DNA of 46,527 nucleotides from Eubacteriales bacterium (GCA_030533405.1 JAUNJF010000025.1:1-46527), one strand, 5' to 3'. Shown: positions 8,058 through 17,194, numbered from the stretch's first letter. Translations and numbers: made by a program. The notes: generated by a model from the letters alone, not told the origin.

Positions 8058-8591
8058 TCACACCTCCTTAAATTGATTGAAGATATCATTAAAAACTGCC
8101 ATTCTTGGATCTGGAACCGTCTGGTCACAATTGCATGCGCTCTTATTCAGATTGGTTCCACATACCTTACAAATTCCTTTACAATCCTCTTTGCAGAGAA
8201 CGTTCATAGGAAGTATAGTATATAACTCATCCAAAATGAGCATGTCTACATCCAGAGTACAGTCTTCGATATAACTTATTGATTCACATTCTTCTTTATT
8301 ATCTGTGTAAGCTTCCTGCTTGTCTAAATCGATGTATCGCTTGATATCAACCTGATACGCGTTAGAAACATCCTCCAAGCATCTGCCACATGACGAAACC
8401 ACACAAACATTTGCAGAACATTCTACACAAACGATACTCTTTTCTGTATGTGTACAGTGCACATCGAAAGTGTCAGTTCCTTTTACAAGAATATCTTCAC
8501 CAAAAAATGAAACGGTTTGTTCTTGTAAATCTGCTTTAGTTGTTTTTGTCAGTCCGACAACAGATAAAGTTTCATATAAGTTTATTAACAT
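8058..8591 (-). CDS. DUF177 (YceD-family) protein
   Basis: This family is nearly always encoded just before rpmF and has been linked to large-subunit and 23S rRNA maturation in some organisms; its biochemical role is not firmly settled. The 177-residue protein has the central CGRCLEDVSNAYQVDI, then DLDKQEAYTD, and a C-terminal cysteine cluster CKEDCKGICKVCGTNLN ending SACNC, which looks zinc-binding. I chose the ATG at 8591, eight bases after AGGAG; a GTG 21 bases upstream overlaps that site and is less likely. A consensus promoter lies 30 bases upstream. Confidence 0.92.
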   Translation of the reverse strand: MLINLYETLSVVGLTKTTKADLQEQTVSFFGEDILVKGTDTFDVHCTHTEKSIVCVECSANVCVVSSCGRCLEDVSNAYQVDIKRYIDLDKQEAYTDNKEECESISYIEDCTLDVDMLILDELYTILPMNVLCKEDCKGICKVCGTNLNKSACNCDQTVPDPRMAVFNDIFNQFKEV

Positions 8592-8621
8592 AGATTTATC
8601 TCCTAAACTCACACGTCAGAT

Positions 8622-8650
8622 ATTATACAAACTATTTTTCGTTATGTCAA
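8622..8650 (-). promoter_or_regulatory. Consensus sigma-A promoter of yceD-rpmF
   Basis: On the minus strand TTGACA (8645-8650), a 17-base spacer and TATAAT (8622-8627): both hexamers match the consensus exactly. It lies between ackA and yceD. No terminator is visible after ackA, so some read-through is possible. Confidence 0.95.
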
Positions 8651-8699
8651 CAATTATTTCAACTTTTTCTAATCAAAACCCCTATATCTTGTTTTTTTA

Positions 8700-9887
8700 T
8701 TAGATTAATGCAACAGTTTCTCTTGCAATTGCTAATTCTTCATTTGTAGGAATCACATATACAGAAACATTAGAGTCTTCTGTTGATATACAAGCCTCTT
8801 CTCCACGTACATTGTTCTTATTATCATCTATACAAATTCCCAAATATCCAAGATATTCACATATCTTCTTACGCATAGAAATATTATTTTCACCAATTCC
8901 AGCGGTAAATGCGATGGCATCCACACCATTCATTACAGCAACATAACTACCGATAAATTGTGCACAACGATATGCAAACATATCAAGTGCAATGGTTGCA
9001 CGCTTATTTCCTTCGTTACTTGCTTTTTCCAAATCACGGAAATCGCTTGAAACACCAGAAATGCCTTCTACACCAGATTTTTTATTTAAAATAGTAAGTA
9101 CATCATCCAAGCTGCAATCTAATTTAGCAGCAAGAAATTGAACAACAGCTGGATCAATACTACCACTTCTGGTACCCATTAATAATCCATCTAATGGTGT
9201 AAATCCCATACTTGTATCTACTGACTCACCGTTTTTTACAGCTGTAATAGAGGAGCCATTTCCTAAATGACAGATAATAACCTTTGACTCTTCGTTTTCT
9301 TTTCCAATGATATTAAGTAATCTCTTTGATACAAAGCTGTGTGATGTACCATGGAATCCGTATTTTCTTACTTTGTACTGCTCATAATATTCAAATGGAA
9401 CACCGTATAAGTAAGCTTCTCTTGGCATCGTCTGATGGAACGCTGTATCAAATACTGCAACCATAGGAATATTTGGCATTAATGCCTGACAGGCTGTGAT
9501 ACCAATTAAATTTGCAGGATTATGAAGAGGTGCCAAATCATTACATTCTTCAATTGCTTTCATAACTTCATCTGTAATCACGACTGATTTTGCAAATTTT
9601 TCACCGCCATGTACAATTCGATGACCAACAGCATCAATTTCAGATAAATCCTTTATTACACCACATTCTGTATCAGATAATGCCTCTAAAACAAATGAAA
9701 CTGCTGCCTTGTGATCTGGCATAGCGACTTCTTTTACTACTTCATCTTTTCCTGTAGGCTTGTGTGTGAGTCTTCCGTCAATTCCGATTCTTTCACAAAG
9801 TCCTTTTGCAATTACTTTTTCCGACTCAGAATCAATTAACTGATACTTTAACGACGAACTACCACAATTCACAACAAATACTAACAT
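8700..9887 (-). CDS. ackA: Acetate kinase
   Basis: AckA interconverts acetyl phosphate + ADP and acetate + ATP, the substrate-level phosphorylation step of acetate fermentation. The 395-residue protein has [12 protein letters not shown] at the N-terminus, [23 protein letters not shown] with the catalytic His region, [12 protein letters not shown], and the glycine-rich [13 protein letters not shown]; it ends [13 protein letters not shown] use the ATG at 9887, seven bases after AGGAGG; an ATG six bases earlier abuts the site. Its usual partner pta is absent nearby. It lies 27 bases after an FtsA-like gene and probably shares its transcript. Confidence 0.97.
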   Translation of the reverse strand: MLVFVVNCGSSSLKYQLIDSESEKVIAKGLCERIGIDGRLTHKPTGKDEVVKEVAMPDHKAAVSFVLEALSDTECGVIKDLSEIDAVGHRIVHGGEKFAKSVVITDEVMKAIEECNDLAPLHNPANLIGITACQALMPNIPMVAVFDTAFHQTMPREAYLYGVPFEYYEQYKVRKYGFHGTSHSFVSKRLLNIIGKENEESKVIICHLGNGSSITAVKNGESVDTSMGFTPLDGLLMGTRSGSIDPAVVQFLAAKLDCSLDDVLTILNKKSGVEGISGVSSDFRDLEKASNEGNKRATIALDMFAYRCAQFIGSYVAVMNGVDAIAFTAGIGENNISMRKKICEYLGYLGICIDDNKNNVRGEEACISTEDSNVSVYVIPTNEELAIARETVALI

Positions 9888-9914
9888 TTTCATCCTCCTA
9901 AATTAAAAAACATA

Positions 9915-12068
9915 TTATTTATCCCAATAAAGTTCAATGTTGGCGCCTTGATGCAATGGGCTAAAATGCTCTGCGTCATTGCCGTCGATTCTTTGAACAA
10001 GTATTGTTCCATGTACTTTGGTTAAATCAAATTCATATTTATCGAATATATCTACAAATACATAATTGCTTTTGCCTGACAATGTAATTGATTTACCATT
10101 TACTGTAACATGCATATCCTGAATTTCTTTATTTTCAACAGTTTCTGCAGATGTTTCCAAAATAGAATCACCATCTGATGCATTTATTGAGTCTGTCTTG
10201 GAACGATCAGATTCTGCTTGTTTCTGTGTTTCATTATCCACTAACAGTTCCATTTCTGCATCCTGTTCTTTTTGTTTTTTTTCTTCTAACATTTTTTGCG
10301 CTTTATATATTTCTTCCTGTTCAATCCATGCAACTTTGAAATTTTCGTATATTTTTGTATCTGCACCAGCACGAGCACCATTTACATATACTTCGTGAGG
10401 TGTTTCAATATCCATAAATTGCATAAGCTGTGATAATGTATAATAGTTTAATATTTCTACATTATCATTTTCTTCAATCTGATAAAATTCTGATGCCAAA
10501 TTACCATTTACGCTTGCATAACGAGGACAACTAATCATTCTTTCATTAACCTCAAATTGAATCGTTGCACCAAAATCAGATAAATTACCCAATACAACAG
10601 TTGCATTATCGCCAGCTGTGGATGGTGTAATTTGAATTTGATCACCTGCAGCAATGAGATGATTCATTCCAACCTCTGTTCCATTTAATAGAATTTTGGC
10701 AGATTCTCCAGCTACACCACGTACAAATTTCGCTTTACCATTTAATTTGTAATTTAAATCGTTTCCTCTTCTTGGAAAAATCTCATCATTGGATAATCCA
10801 TATGCAATTGCTGCATCAAAAACAGTTAAATTGTCATTATTATATAATTTGACGCGTTCCCCATTTACTTGTAAGAAAATAAAATGATTCTTTTGTTCAT
10901 AAAAATTCAAACAAATACCAATTGGCGTAACCAAAAGAGGGTCTTTTTTAACGCCATCGACTAAAATATCCACAAAACCAAGCACTTCCTGACCACGAAG
11001 TGCAACACGCTCAGCTGGCAATTCTAGGTGTTTGGCTAATTTTTCTACATAACCTTTGATTTTTCCACCACCGCCAACAACAAATACAGCAGATACCGTT
11101 TTCCCACCGTTTAATTCTTTGATTTTTTCTGCAGTTTTCTTTGTGATGTCTTCTAAAACACTATCCACTTGCTCATATACTTCGGCTGGTGATATTTTGT
11201 GTGTAATGCCTATAATATCTTTATAGGATAACGTTTTTTTACCAGGTGCAATCATTTTGATTTTTTCTGCGGTAGCAAAATCAACCAAATGGCGTTGCAC
11301 TAAACATTCTGTAATTTCATCACCAGCATTTGGAAGCATACCATATCCGATCACAGAGCCGGATTTGGTAATACAAATATCAGATGTTCCGGCACCAACA
11401 TCAACCAAGGCGATATTTAACATACGATAGCTTTCTGGAATTGCAACCTGAATCGCGGCAATTGGCTCGAGTGTCATATTTGCAATTTCTAAATCGGCAA
11501 TAGATACAGCAGCATATAAACCATCCACAACCTCTTCTGGTAAAAAGGTAGCTAAAACGTCTGCGCTGATTGTTCTTGCTTTATGTCCCTCTAAGTTACC
11601 AATTTCTTCTCCGTTTAGATAGTATTTAATAACGGAATAACCAACACAAAAGAATTTAACATCTGTATCATTTTCTTCCTGCATCTGTTCATGCGCTTTT
11701 TCTACACCAAGCATTTCTAAAGAATGAATATATTCCTGATTTACTGGTGTTGTTTCTGGAAACTCATAATAACTATTTCCAACTGCAGTTTTTAACACAC
11801 GTCCAGCAGCAGCGATACATACTTCTTTTAATTTTCTACCAGAAAGTTGTTTTTCCAGCTCTTCTTTTACATAAATAATCTCTTCTCCGACTTTGCCAAT
11901 ATCATGTATTTGTCCGTCTAACATGGCTCTTGTGTCATGGAATTTTACACATTGTGCAACGATACGAAATTGTTTTCCCTCGCGATATCCTACGGTTCCA
12001 ACAATACTTCTTGTACCAATATCCAAACCAAAAACTAAAGATTCTGGGTATTTTGTTAATGCTGCCAT
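9915..12068 (-). CDS. Large FtsA/PilM-like actin-fold ATPase
   Basis: The first ~350 of 717 residues form an actin/Hsp70-type ATPase: phosphate-1 loop VFGLDIGTRSIVGTVGY (about 12-28), phosphate-2 loop ALVDVGAGTSDICI (about 220-233), and adenosine motif VFVVGGGGKIKGYVEKL (about 313-329). This is FtsA/PilM-like. The second half is an extension with short beta-rich modules (for example VNGERVKLYNNDNLTVFDAA and ILLNGTEVGMNHLIAAGDQI), a charged probable coiled coil near 585-625 and a final beta-rich segment. Normal FtsA is about 410-450 residues, and I see no typical C-terminal amphipathic membrane helix. A cytoskeletal or envelope-assembly role is likely; the exact partner is unknown. Confidence 0.8.
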   Translation of the reverse strand: MAALTKYPESLVFGLDIGTRSIVGTVGYREGKQFRIVAQCVKFHDTRAMLDGQIHDIGKVGEEIIYVKEELEKQLSGRKLKEVCIAAAGRVLKTAVGNSYYEFPETTPVNQEYIHSLEMLGVEKAHEQMQEENDTDVKFFCVGYSVIKYYLNGEEIGNLEGHKARTISADVLATFLPEEVVDGLYAAVSIADLEIANMTLEPIAAIQVAIPESYRMLNIALVDVGAGTSDICITKSGSVIGYGMLPNAGDEITECLVQRHLVDFATAEKIKMIAPGKKTLSYKDIIGITHKISPAEVYEQVDSVLEDITKKTAEKIKELNGGKTVSAVFVVGGGGKIKGYVEKLAKHLELPAERVALRGQEVLGFVDILVDGVKKDPLLVTPIGICLNFYEQKNHFIFLQVNGERVKLYNNDNLTVFDAAIAYGLSNDEIFPRRGNDLNYKLNGKAKFVRGVAGESAKILLNGTEVGMNHLIAAGDQIQITPSTAGDNATVVLGNLSDFGATIQFEVNERMISCPRYASVNGNLASEFYQIEENDNVEILNYYTLSQLMQFMDIETPHEVYVNGARAGADTKIYENFKVAWIEQEEIYKAQKMLEEKKQKEQDAEMELLVDNETQKQAESDRSKTDSINASDGDSILETSAETVENKEIQDMHVTVNGKSITLSGKSNYVFVDIFDKYEFDLTKVHGTILVQRIDGNDAEHFSPLHQGANIELYWDK

Positions 12069-12110
12069 TTTTCTCTCCTCTTATTTGTTCCTACAAAGTT
12101 CCGAACACAT

Positions 12111-12125
12111 ATAATGAATCATTAT
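12111..12125. promoter_or_regulatory. Palindrome at the start site of the FtsA-like-ackA transcript
   Basis: ATAATGA-A-TCATTAT is a perfect 7-bp-arm palindrome. It overlaps the -10 element (12121-12126) and the expected start near 12114, so it could be an operator. It could also be chance in A+T-rich DNA. Confidence 0.4.
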
Positions 12126-12149
12126 AGCATTTTATGTATTTTTATACAA
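12121..12149 (-). promoter_or_regulatory. Promoter of the FtsA-like-ackA transcript
   Basis: On the minus strand TTGTAT (12144-12149), a 17-base spacer and TATAAT (12121-12126), preceded by an extended TGC. It overlaps the end of coaE, so the FtsA-like gene and ackA can be expressed apart from mutY-polA-coaE. Confidence 0.8.
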
Positions 12150-12728
12150 TAATTGTTCGATTTGCGATTCGATATTTTTTATATCTCCCATATTTTCTAT
12201 GATGCAGTTAGAATTTTCTCGATAATATGTATCTGATGATTGACTGGCAATGATTGATTCCCATTTTTGTCTTGTCCCACCACGTCCAGACATTAATCGT
12301 TTTATTCGTTCTTCTTTTTCAACATGAACACACCATATTTCATCACAAATTTGGTGATATCCATCTTCAATTAATAATGCCGCTTCGATTATATAATAAG
12401 AAACAGTATGTGAATTTTTTTGTTTTTCAATATCTTGCAGAATATACTGTTTTACTGCTGGATGAACAATTGCATTTAGTTGTGCTAATTTTTCTTGGTT
12501 TTGAAAAACAATTGCACCAAGCTTGGTACGATTAATACATTTATCATCTGTCAATATATCTTCACCAAAACATTTTACAATTTCAGTATAAGCCGCCTCT
12601 CCTGGTAACATAAGGTGATGTGCCAATTTATCTGTTTCTATAATATATGCATGATGTTTTTCCTTTAATATATTAAGAATTGTACTTTTTCCGGTGCCAA
12701 TACCACCAGTTATACCAATGATTTTCAT
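12132..12728 (-). CDS. coaE: Dephospho-CoA kinase
   Basis: CoaE carries out the last step of coenzyme A synthesis, phosphorylating the 3'-hydroxyl of dephospho-CoA. The 198-residue protein begins KIIGITGGIGTGKST, a P-loop at residues 8-16, then IIETDKLAHHLM with the conserved acidic and basic residues. IEAALLIEDGYHQICDEIW and ERIKRLMSGRGG (lid Arg) follow at the usual spacing. AAAGGAG lies before the ATG. It starts 14 bases after polA; polA-coaE neighbours are common in Firmicutes. Confidence 0.96.
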   Translation of the reverse strand: MKIIGITGGIGTGKSTILNILKEKHHAYIIETDKLAHHLMLPGEAAYTEIVKCFGEDILTDDKCINRTKLGAIVFQNQEKLAQLNAIVHPAVKQYILQDIEKQKNSHTVSYYIIEAALLIEDGYHQICDEIWCVHVEKEERIKRLMSGRGGTRQKWESIIASQSSDTYYRENSNCIIENMGDIKNIESQIEQLLYKNT

Positions 12729-12742
12729 AATTTGCTCCTTTA

Positions 12743-15379
12743 TTATTTGGCATCATACCAGGTTTCTCCGACACTGACACCAATATTCAAAGAAACACTT
12801 AATTTTGCTGCATTTGTCATTTCTTCTTCTAAAATAGTTTTGACAATGTCTATCTCATCTTTGTGTGTTTCAATTAATAATTCATCATGAATTTGCAAAA
12901 TAAGCGATGATTTTCTGTTTTCTTTTTTCAAACGTGAATATACCCTTATCATTGCAATCTTAATAATATCGGCTGCTGTTCCCTGAATTGGTGCATTCAT
13001 GGCAATTCGTTCTCCAAAGCTACGCTGCATGAAGTTCGAAGAAGATAATTCTGGAATTTGTCGGATTCTTCCGAATAAAGTTCTTGAAATACCACTTGCT
13101 TTTGCATCTTCTACGGATTGATCTAAAAATGCTTTCACATTTGGGTATGTGTTAAAATAACTATCAATATATTCAGCCGCCTCTTTTTTAGTAATATTTA
13201 AATCTTCAGATAATCCGTATGCACTAATTCCATATACAATGCCAAAGTTAACAGCTTTTGCATTTCGCCTCATTAAAGAATCAACTTCATCGATAGAAAC
13301 CCCGAACACCTGGGATGCTGTCAATGCATGAATATCTGCTTCTTGGTTGTATGCAGTGATTAGTTTTTGATCTTCCGAAAAATGTGCCAATACTCTTAAT
13401 TCAATTTGCGAATAATCAGCATCTACAAATACATACTCATCACGCGGAATGAAAACTTTACGTATACTGCGTCCCAGTTCTGTACGCATAGGAATATTTT
13501 GTAAATTCGGTTCTGTAGAACTGATTCGTCCTGTTGCCGTTATGGTTTGATTAAATGTTCCATGGATTCTTTCATCTGCTGAAATAAAGGATGTCAAACC
13601 ATCTGCGTATGTGGACTTTAATTTTGTTAATTGACGATATTCTAAAACGTGATCCACAATTGGCGCATCATTTTTTAAACGATTTAATACATCTACGTTG
13701 GTGGAATAACCTGTTTTTGTTTTTTTACCACCAGGAAGGCCTAAACGTTCAAATAATATTTCTCCAAGCTGCTTTGGTGAATTGATATTAAATGTTATAC
13801 CTGCTTCTTCGTATATGACCATTTCTAATTGTGATATTTTTTCTCCTAACATGGAACCATACTGTTGTAATGCAATACGGTCAACACGAATCCCCTCTTT
13901 TTCCATATGATTTAGAACATAAACTGTCGGAAGTTCTATTTCTGTGTATAATGTATCCATTTTCCATTCAATCAGTTGATCCCAAATGTTTTCCCACGCT
14001 AAAAATGGTACACAGGTTTCATATGCTATATATTTTGCAATCTTTTCTTCTTGTAAATTAAAGGTGTTAAGTTCTGTTTTTTCTAAAAGTTCTTTTTGGG
14101 AAGGTAGTGTAACATCCAGATAATCTCTGGCAATATCATCATACTGATAACCATCTTTGTTAGGATTTAATAAATAAGCACCAATTGACACATCCTGAAT
14201 AGATGCCCCTAACGCAAGCGGCAATAATTTTAATAATTGTTTTAAATCATTTGTGATGATCAGTAAATCCTTGTTCTTATTAAGAATGTCTAACATTCGA
14301 TTAATAATCAATTCTTCTGTTATAAACATAGAACAAACAATAAAATCAGTTTTTCCTGATTCTTTAGATATTCCCAAGCCAAGAAATTCTTTGTTTTGGT
14401 ATAATGGAACCACTGCTAATTTTGATACAGTGTATAATGTAGTAAAATATTGTTCTACTTCAGATAAATCCATTAAAATATTGGTTGTAAAGTCTATTTC
14501 TACTTGATCTTCCGGTACTTCAAAATACTTTAATAAACTTTTCAATTCTAATGATTTTACATAGTGATATGCTTGTGCTGTAAAGAGTTGCTCAATTTTT
14601 AAATCAGTAACACAAACTTCTAATGGAATATCCAGCTTTATGGTTGCAAGAACTTTGCTCATGATTGCTTGATCATAGAATTCTTGTAAATTCTCCATTG
14701 CTTTTTTCGGTTTAATTTCTTCGATGTGCTGATAGGCATTTTCGATACTATGATAGGCGCTAATAATTTTTGCAGCGGTTTTTTCACCAATTCCAGGTAC
14801 ACCTGGAATATTATCAGAGTTATCTCCCATTAACCCTTTCATATCTATAAATTCAGTAGGTGTTACGCCATATTCATTTATAATATCTTCTGCATAATAG
14901 TTATATATTGTTGTTTTTCCGGCTTTTGTTTTTGGGATTTTAATCAATATTGTATCAGTAGCTAATTGCAGTAAATCCCTATCTCCTGATAACACAGATA
15001 CAAGCATTCCGTTTTTTTCACCCAAACGTGACATTGTACCAATAATATCATCTGCTTCGTAACCAGGTGCTTCTATAACTGTTACATTCATTTGCTGTAA
15101 TAACTCTTTCATAATTGGAACCTGCTGGCGTAACTCGTCAGGCATAGCACTTCTTGTTCCTTTGTATGCATCAAACATTTTGTGACGAAAAGTTTTTTCG
15201 TGAACATCAAATGCCACCGCAATATGTGTTGGTTTTTCTTCTTCCATTATTTTTAATACAATATTTATAAACCCTAAAACAGCATTTGTTGGAATCCCCT
15301 TTGAATTTGTCAGCATTGGTAAGCCGTAAAATGCTCTATTTAAAATACTATGTCCATCCACTAATAATAACTTTTCCAT
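12743..15379 (-). CDS. polA: DNA polymerase I (proofreading domain inactive)
   Basis: Pol I removes RNA primers and fills repair gaps. The 878-residue protein has an N-terminal 5' nuclease (LLVDGHSILNRAFYG, GYEADDIIG, LSGDRDLL, GLMGDNSDNIPGVPGIGEKT) over about residues 1-290. A degenerate 3'-5' exonuclease fold follows (about 300-470): where the DxE motif belongs there is LAVVPLYQ, and the second acidic motif reads NDLKQLL, so proofreading should be absent, as in Bacillus-type enzymes. The polymerase domain has motif A VDADYSQIELR (near 650), motif B RRNAKAVNFGIVYG and motif C LQIHDELL (near 828). It starts 43 bases after the anti-sigma-like gene. Confidence 0.97.
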   Translation of the reverse strand: MEKLLLVDGHSILNRAFYGLPMLTNSKGIPTNAVLGFINIVLKIMEEEKPTHIAVAFDVHEKTFRHKMFDAYKGTRSAMPDELRQQVPIMKELLQQMNVTVIEAPGYEADDIIGTMSRLGEKNGMLVSVLSGDRDLLQLATDTILIKIPKTKAGKTTIYNYYAEDIINEYGVTPTEFIDMKGLMGDNSDNIPGVPGIGEKTAAKIISAYHSIENAYQHIEEIKPKKAMENLQEFYDQAIMSKVLATIKLDIPLEVCVTDLKIEQLFTAQAYHYVKSLELKSLLKYFEVPEDQVEIDFTTNILMDLSEVEQYFTTLYTVSKLAVVPLYQNKEFLGLGISKESGKTDFIVCSMFITEELIINRMLDILNKNKDLLIITNDLKQLLKLLPLALGASIQDVSIGAYLLNPNKDGYQYDDIARDYLDVTLPSQKELLEKTELNTFNLQEEKIAKYIAYETCVPFLAWENIWDQLIEWKMDTLYTEIELPTVYVLNHMEKEGIRVDRIALQQYGSMLGEKISQLEMVIYEEAGITFNINSPKQLGEILFERLGLPGGKKTKTGYSTNVDVLNRLKNDAPIVDHVLEYRQLTKLKSTYADGLTSFISADERIHGTFNQTITATGRISSTEPNLQNIPMRTELGRSIRKVFIPRDEYVFVDADYSQIELRVLAHFSEDQKLITAYNQEADIHALTASQVFGVSIDEVDSLMRRNAKAVNFGIVYGISAYGLSEDLNITKKEAAEYIDSYFNTYPNVKAFLDQSVEDAKASGISRTLFGRIRQIPELSSSNFMQRSFGERIAMNAPIQGTAADIIKIAMIRVYSRLKKENRKSSLILQIHDELLIETHKDEIDIVKTILEEEMTNAAKLSVSLNIGVSVGETWYDAK

Positions 15380-15422
15380 GTTTGTTCCTTCCTAATTACT
15401 TATTATCTAAAATGAATACGAA

Positions 15423-15938
15423 CTATTCATTTATCATCTTATACTCGCGAACCTTCAAAAAAAGGTCTATCTGAGATTCTGGTTCCTTCGATTCAATATT
15501 GATATTAATATAATGGGATTGTTCTCGAAACATTACATCATCAAAAAAATTACTGTAATAATATTCCCCTTGCGCATTCTTTAATTGTTCCTGCTCATCT
15601 TGTTGCAGTAATTTTAAGAAATTAACATATGCAAATAAAGAAAATGTAATAATACCTACTAATGCAAAAAGAATAGAAGAACGAAGAATGCCAGTTTTTT
15701 GTTTGTTGATTTTTAATTCCTTATCCATGCGATTCTGTAATTCTAATGAAAAATCTTTTGAAAATGATATATTTTCATCTAATTGGCGCATTCCGACAAT
15801 CATCGTATAATAAATCTCCAATTCTTCTCTACAATTATCACAGCATTTGATATGCTTTAAAAATGCAATTTTTTCTTCTTTTTCCAGTTTGTGATCAATA
15901 TATGCAATTATATTTGATTGAGCTTCTAAACAAGTCAT
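15423..15938 (-). CDS. Putative zinc-finger (zf-HC2) anti-sigma-like membrane protein
   Basis: The 171-residue protein has the zf-HC2 pattern of ZAS-type anti-sigma factors: C3, then H29-x3-C33-x2-C36 within LKHIKCCDNCREEL. One transmembrane segment follows (about residues 86-107, SSILFALVGIITFSLFAYVN), then an extracytoplasmic tail of about 60 residues. Such proteins bind a sigma factor at the inner face and release it on an envelope or redox signal. No sigma-factor gene is adjacent: the neighbours are mutY and polA. Its ATG directly abuts the mutY stop (TAAATG), so translation is coupled to MutY. The assignment rests on motif and topology only. Confidence 0.65.
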   Translation of the reverse strand: MTCLEAQSNIIAYIDHKLEKEEKIAFLKHIKCCDNCREELEIYYTMIVGMRQLDENISFSKDFSLELQNRMDKELKINKQKTGILRSSILFALVGIITFSLFAYVNFLKLLQQDEQEQLKNAQGEYYYSNFFDDVMFREQSHYININIESKEPESQIDLFLKVREYKMINE

Positions 15939-16982
15939 TTAATCCTCCGTCTTTTCTAAAAAAACACGAAATGCAGTCGGCAATGCAAATTCTGATAGTA
16001 AACGTTTTTTGGAAATCCAAAGCAAATCATCTGTCTGACGTGCACACGAAACATAGTATGCTACCATATGCCATTCGACATGTGTAAAAATATGTGTATA
16101 TGGGATTTCTTTTTCAATATGAATGGGCTCATATCCTTGTTTGGTAATATAATCAAGCGCCTGTTGTGGTGCCAGGTGTTCTTCGACATGATAAAATTCC
16201 CATAAATTTGCAAGTAATCCAGAACTATTTCGTTTTCGAACACCAAAATGATCTTTTGTATGAAGAACAAATACTGTCATATTAATTATTTTTCTTTTCT
16301 TCTTTTTGTTCCTTACTGGCAATAGCTGGTATGTTTTTTGATGATAAGCTTTACACTGATTAGCAATTGGACACTGTAAACATTTAGGCTCGCCGTTTGG
16401 AATACAAATCGTTGCACCCAATTCCATAAAAGCTTGTGTTAATAGCGCACAATCGCCTGTTTCATACATGGATATCAATTCTTTTCTTACATTGCGCTTG
16501 GTTTTAATATCATCAATATTATCATTACAGTTTAATACCCGCATCACAACACGCAAAACATTTCCATCTACAGCAGGGGTACATGCATCAAAACAAATGG
16601 AACAGATTGCGCCTGCGGTATATTCACCAATCCCTGGTAATTTTATTACCTCGTCAAATTGTTTCGGAAACTCACCATTATATTGATTTATAATCATTTG
16701 CGCTGCTTTTTTTAAGTTTTTGGCTCGATTATAATATCCAAGACCTTCCCAAAGCTTTAACAGTTGTTCATCTGAAACACTTGCTAGTGCTTCAATATTG
16801 GGTATACTGTCTAAAAATCTTATATAATAACCTTTTACTGATTCCACCCTTGTTTGTTGTAACATAATTTCTGAAATCCAAACATGATAAGGTGTAATCT
16901 CATCACGCCAGGGTAATTGACGATGATTTATTTGATACCAATTTAATAAAGGTGTTTTGCATTCATTCCAATTAAACTCCAT
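15939..16982 (-). CDS. mutY: A/G-specific adenine DNA glycosylase
   Basis: MutY removes adenine mispaired with 8-oxoguanine. The 347-residue protein has the catalytic Glu in SEIMLQQTRVESVKGYY (E38), the helix-hairpin-helix LPGIGEYTAGAI, and Asp139 in PAVDGNVLRV. Iron-sulfur cysteines are C193, C201, C204 and C210 (spacing 7, 2, 5, one more than the textbook 6, 2, 5). The C-terminal ~120 residues resemble the NUDIX-like 8-oxoG recognition domain. I start at ATG 16982: a start at 17006 would lie at or before the expected transcription start, given the promoter at 17011-17039, and lacks a ribosome site. It heads the mutY-anti-sigma-polA-coaE operon. Confidence 0.95.
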   Translation of the reverse strand: MEFNWNECKTPLLNWYQINHRQLPWRDEITPYHVWISEIMLQQTRVESVKGYYIRFLDSIPNIEALASVSDEQLLKLWEGLGYYNRAKNLKKAAQMIINQYNGEFPKQFDEVIKLPGIGEYTAGAICSICFDACTPAVDGNVLRVVMRVLNCNDNIDDIKTKRNVRKELISMYETGDCALLTQAFMELGATICIPNGEPKCLQCPIANQCKAYHQKTYQLLPVRNKKKKRKIINMTVFVLHTKDHFGVRKRNSSGLLANLWEFYHVEEHLAPQQALDYITKQGYEPIHIEKEIPYTHIFTHVEWHMVAYYVSCARQTDDLLWISKKRLLSEFALPTAFRVFLEKTED

Positions 16983-17010
16983 ACTTTCCCCTTTGATTTT
17001 TATCATATAT

Positions 17011-17039
17011 AATATACCATTTCTTTTTCTGAATTACAA
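17011..17039 (-). promoter_or_regulatory. Promoter of mutY-polA-coaE operon
   Basis: On the minus strand TTGTAA (17034-17039), a 17-base spacer and TATATT (17011-17016), about 29 bases before the chosen mutY start. It is divergent from the tRNA-Leu promoter, with 24 bases between the two -35 elements. Confidence 0.75.
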
Positions 17040-17063
17040 TTTATCAAATATAAAAAAAAACTG

Positions 17064-17092
17064 TTGACAAAAATAAAAATGTCCATTATAAT
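17064..17092 (+). promoter_or_regulatory. Consensus promoter of tRNA-Leu
   Basis: TTGACA (17064-17069), a 17-base spacer and TATAAT (17087-17092) exactly match sigma-A consensus and lie 18 bases before the mature tRNA 5' end. This is as expected for a highly expressed stable RNA. Confidence 0.95.
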
Positions 17093-17110
17093 AACATTCG
17101 TTGGTTACAA

Positions 17111-17194
17111 GCCGATGTGGCGGAATTGGCAGACGCACCAGACTCAAAATCTGGCGGTGGCAACATCGTGTGGGTTCAAGTCCCACCGTCGGCA
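17111..17194 (+). tRNA. tRNA-Leu (anticodon CAA)
   Basis: An 84-base class II tRNA. The acceptor stem GCCGATG pairs with CGTCGGC, the anticodon arm CCAGA-CTCAAAA-TCTGG gives anticodon CAA, which reads UUG leucine codons, and a long variable arm is followed by the T-arm GTGGG-TTCAAGT-CCCAC. The discriminator is A. The 3' CCA is not encoded (CTA follows), so it must be added by nucleotidyltransferase. It stands alone, opposite to its neighbours, with its own promoter and terminator. Confidence 0.97.

Noticed and set aside
15410-15432. AAATGAAT/ATTCATTT hairpin at the anti-sigma-polA junction
   Set aside because: An 8-bp A+T-only stem with no T-run; too weak to call a terminator or operator.
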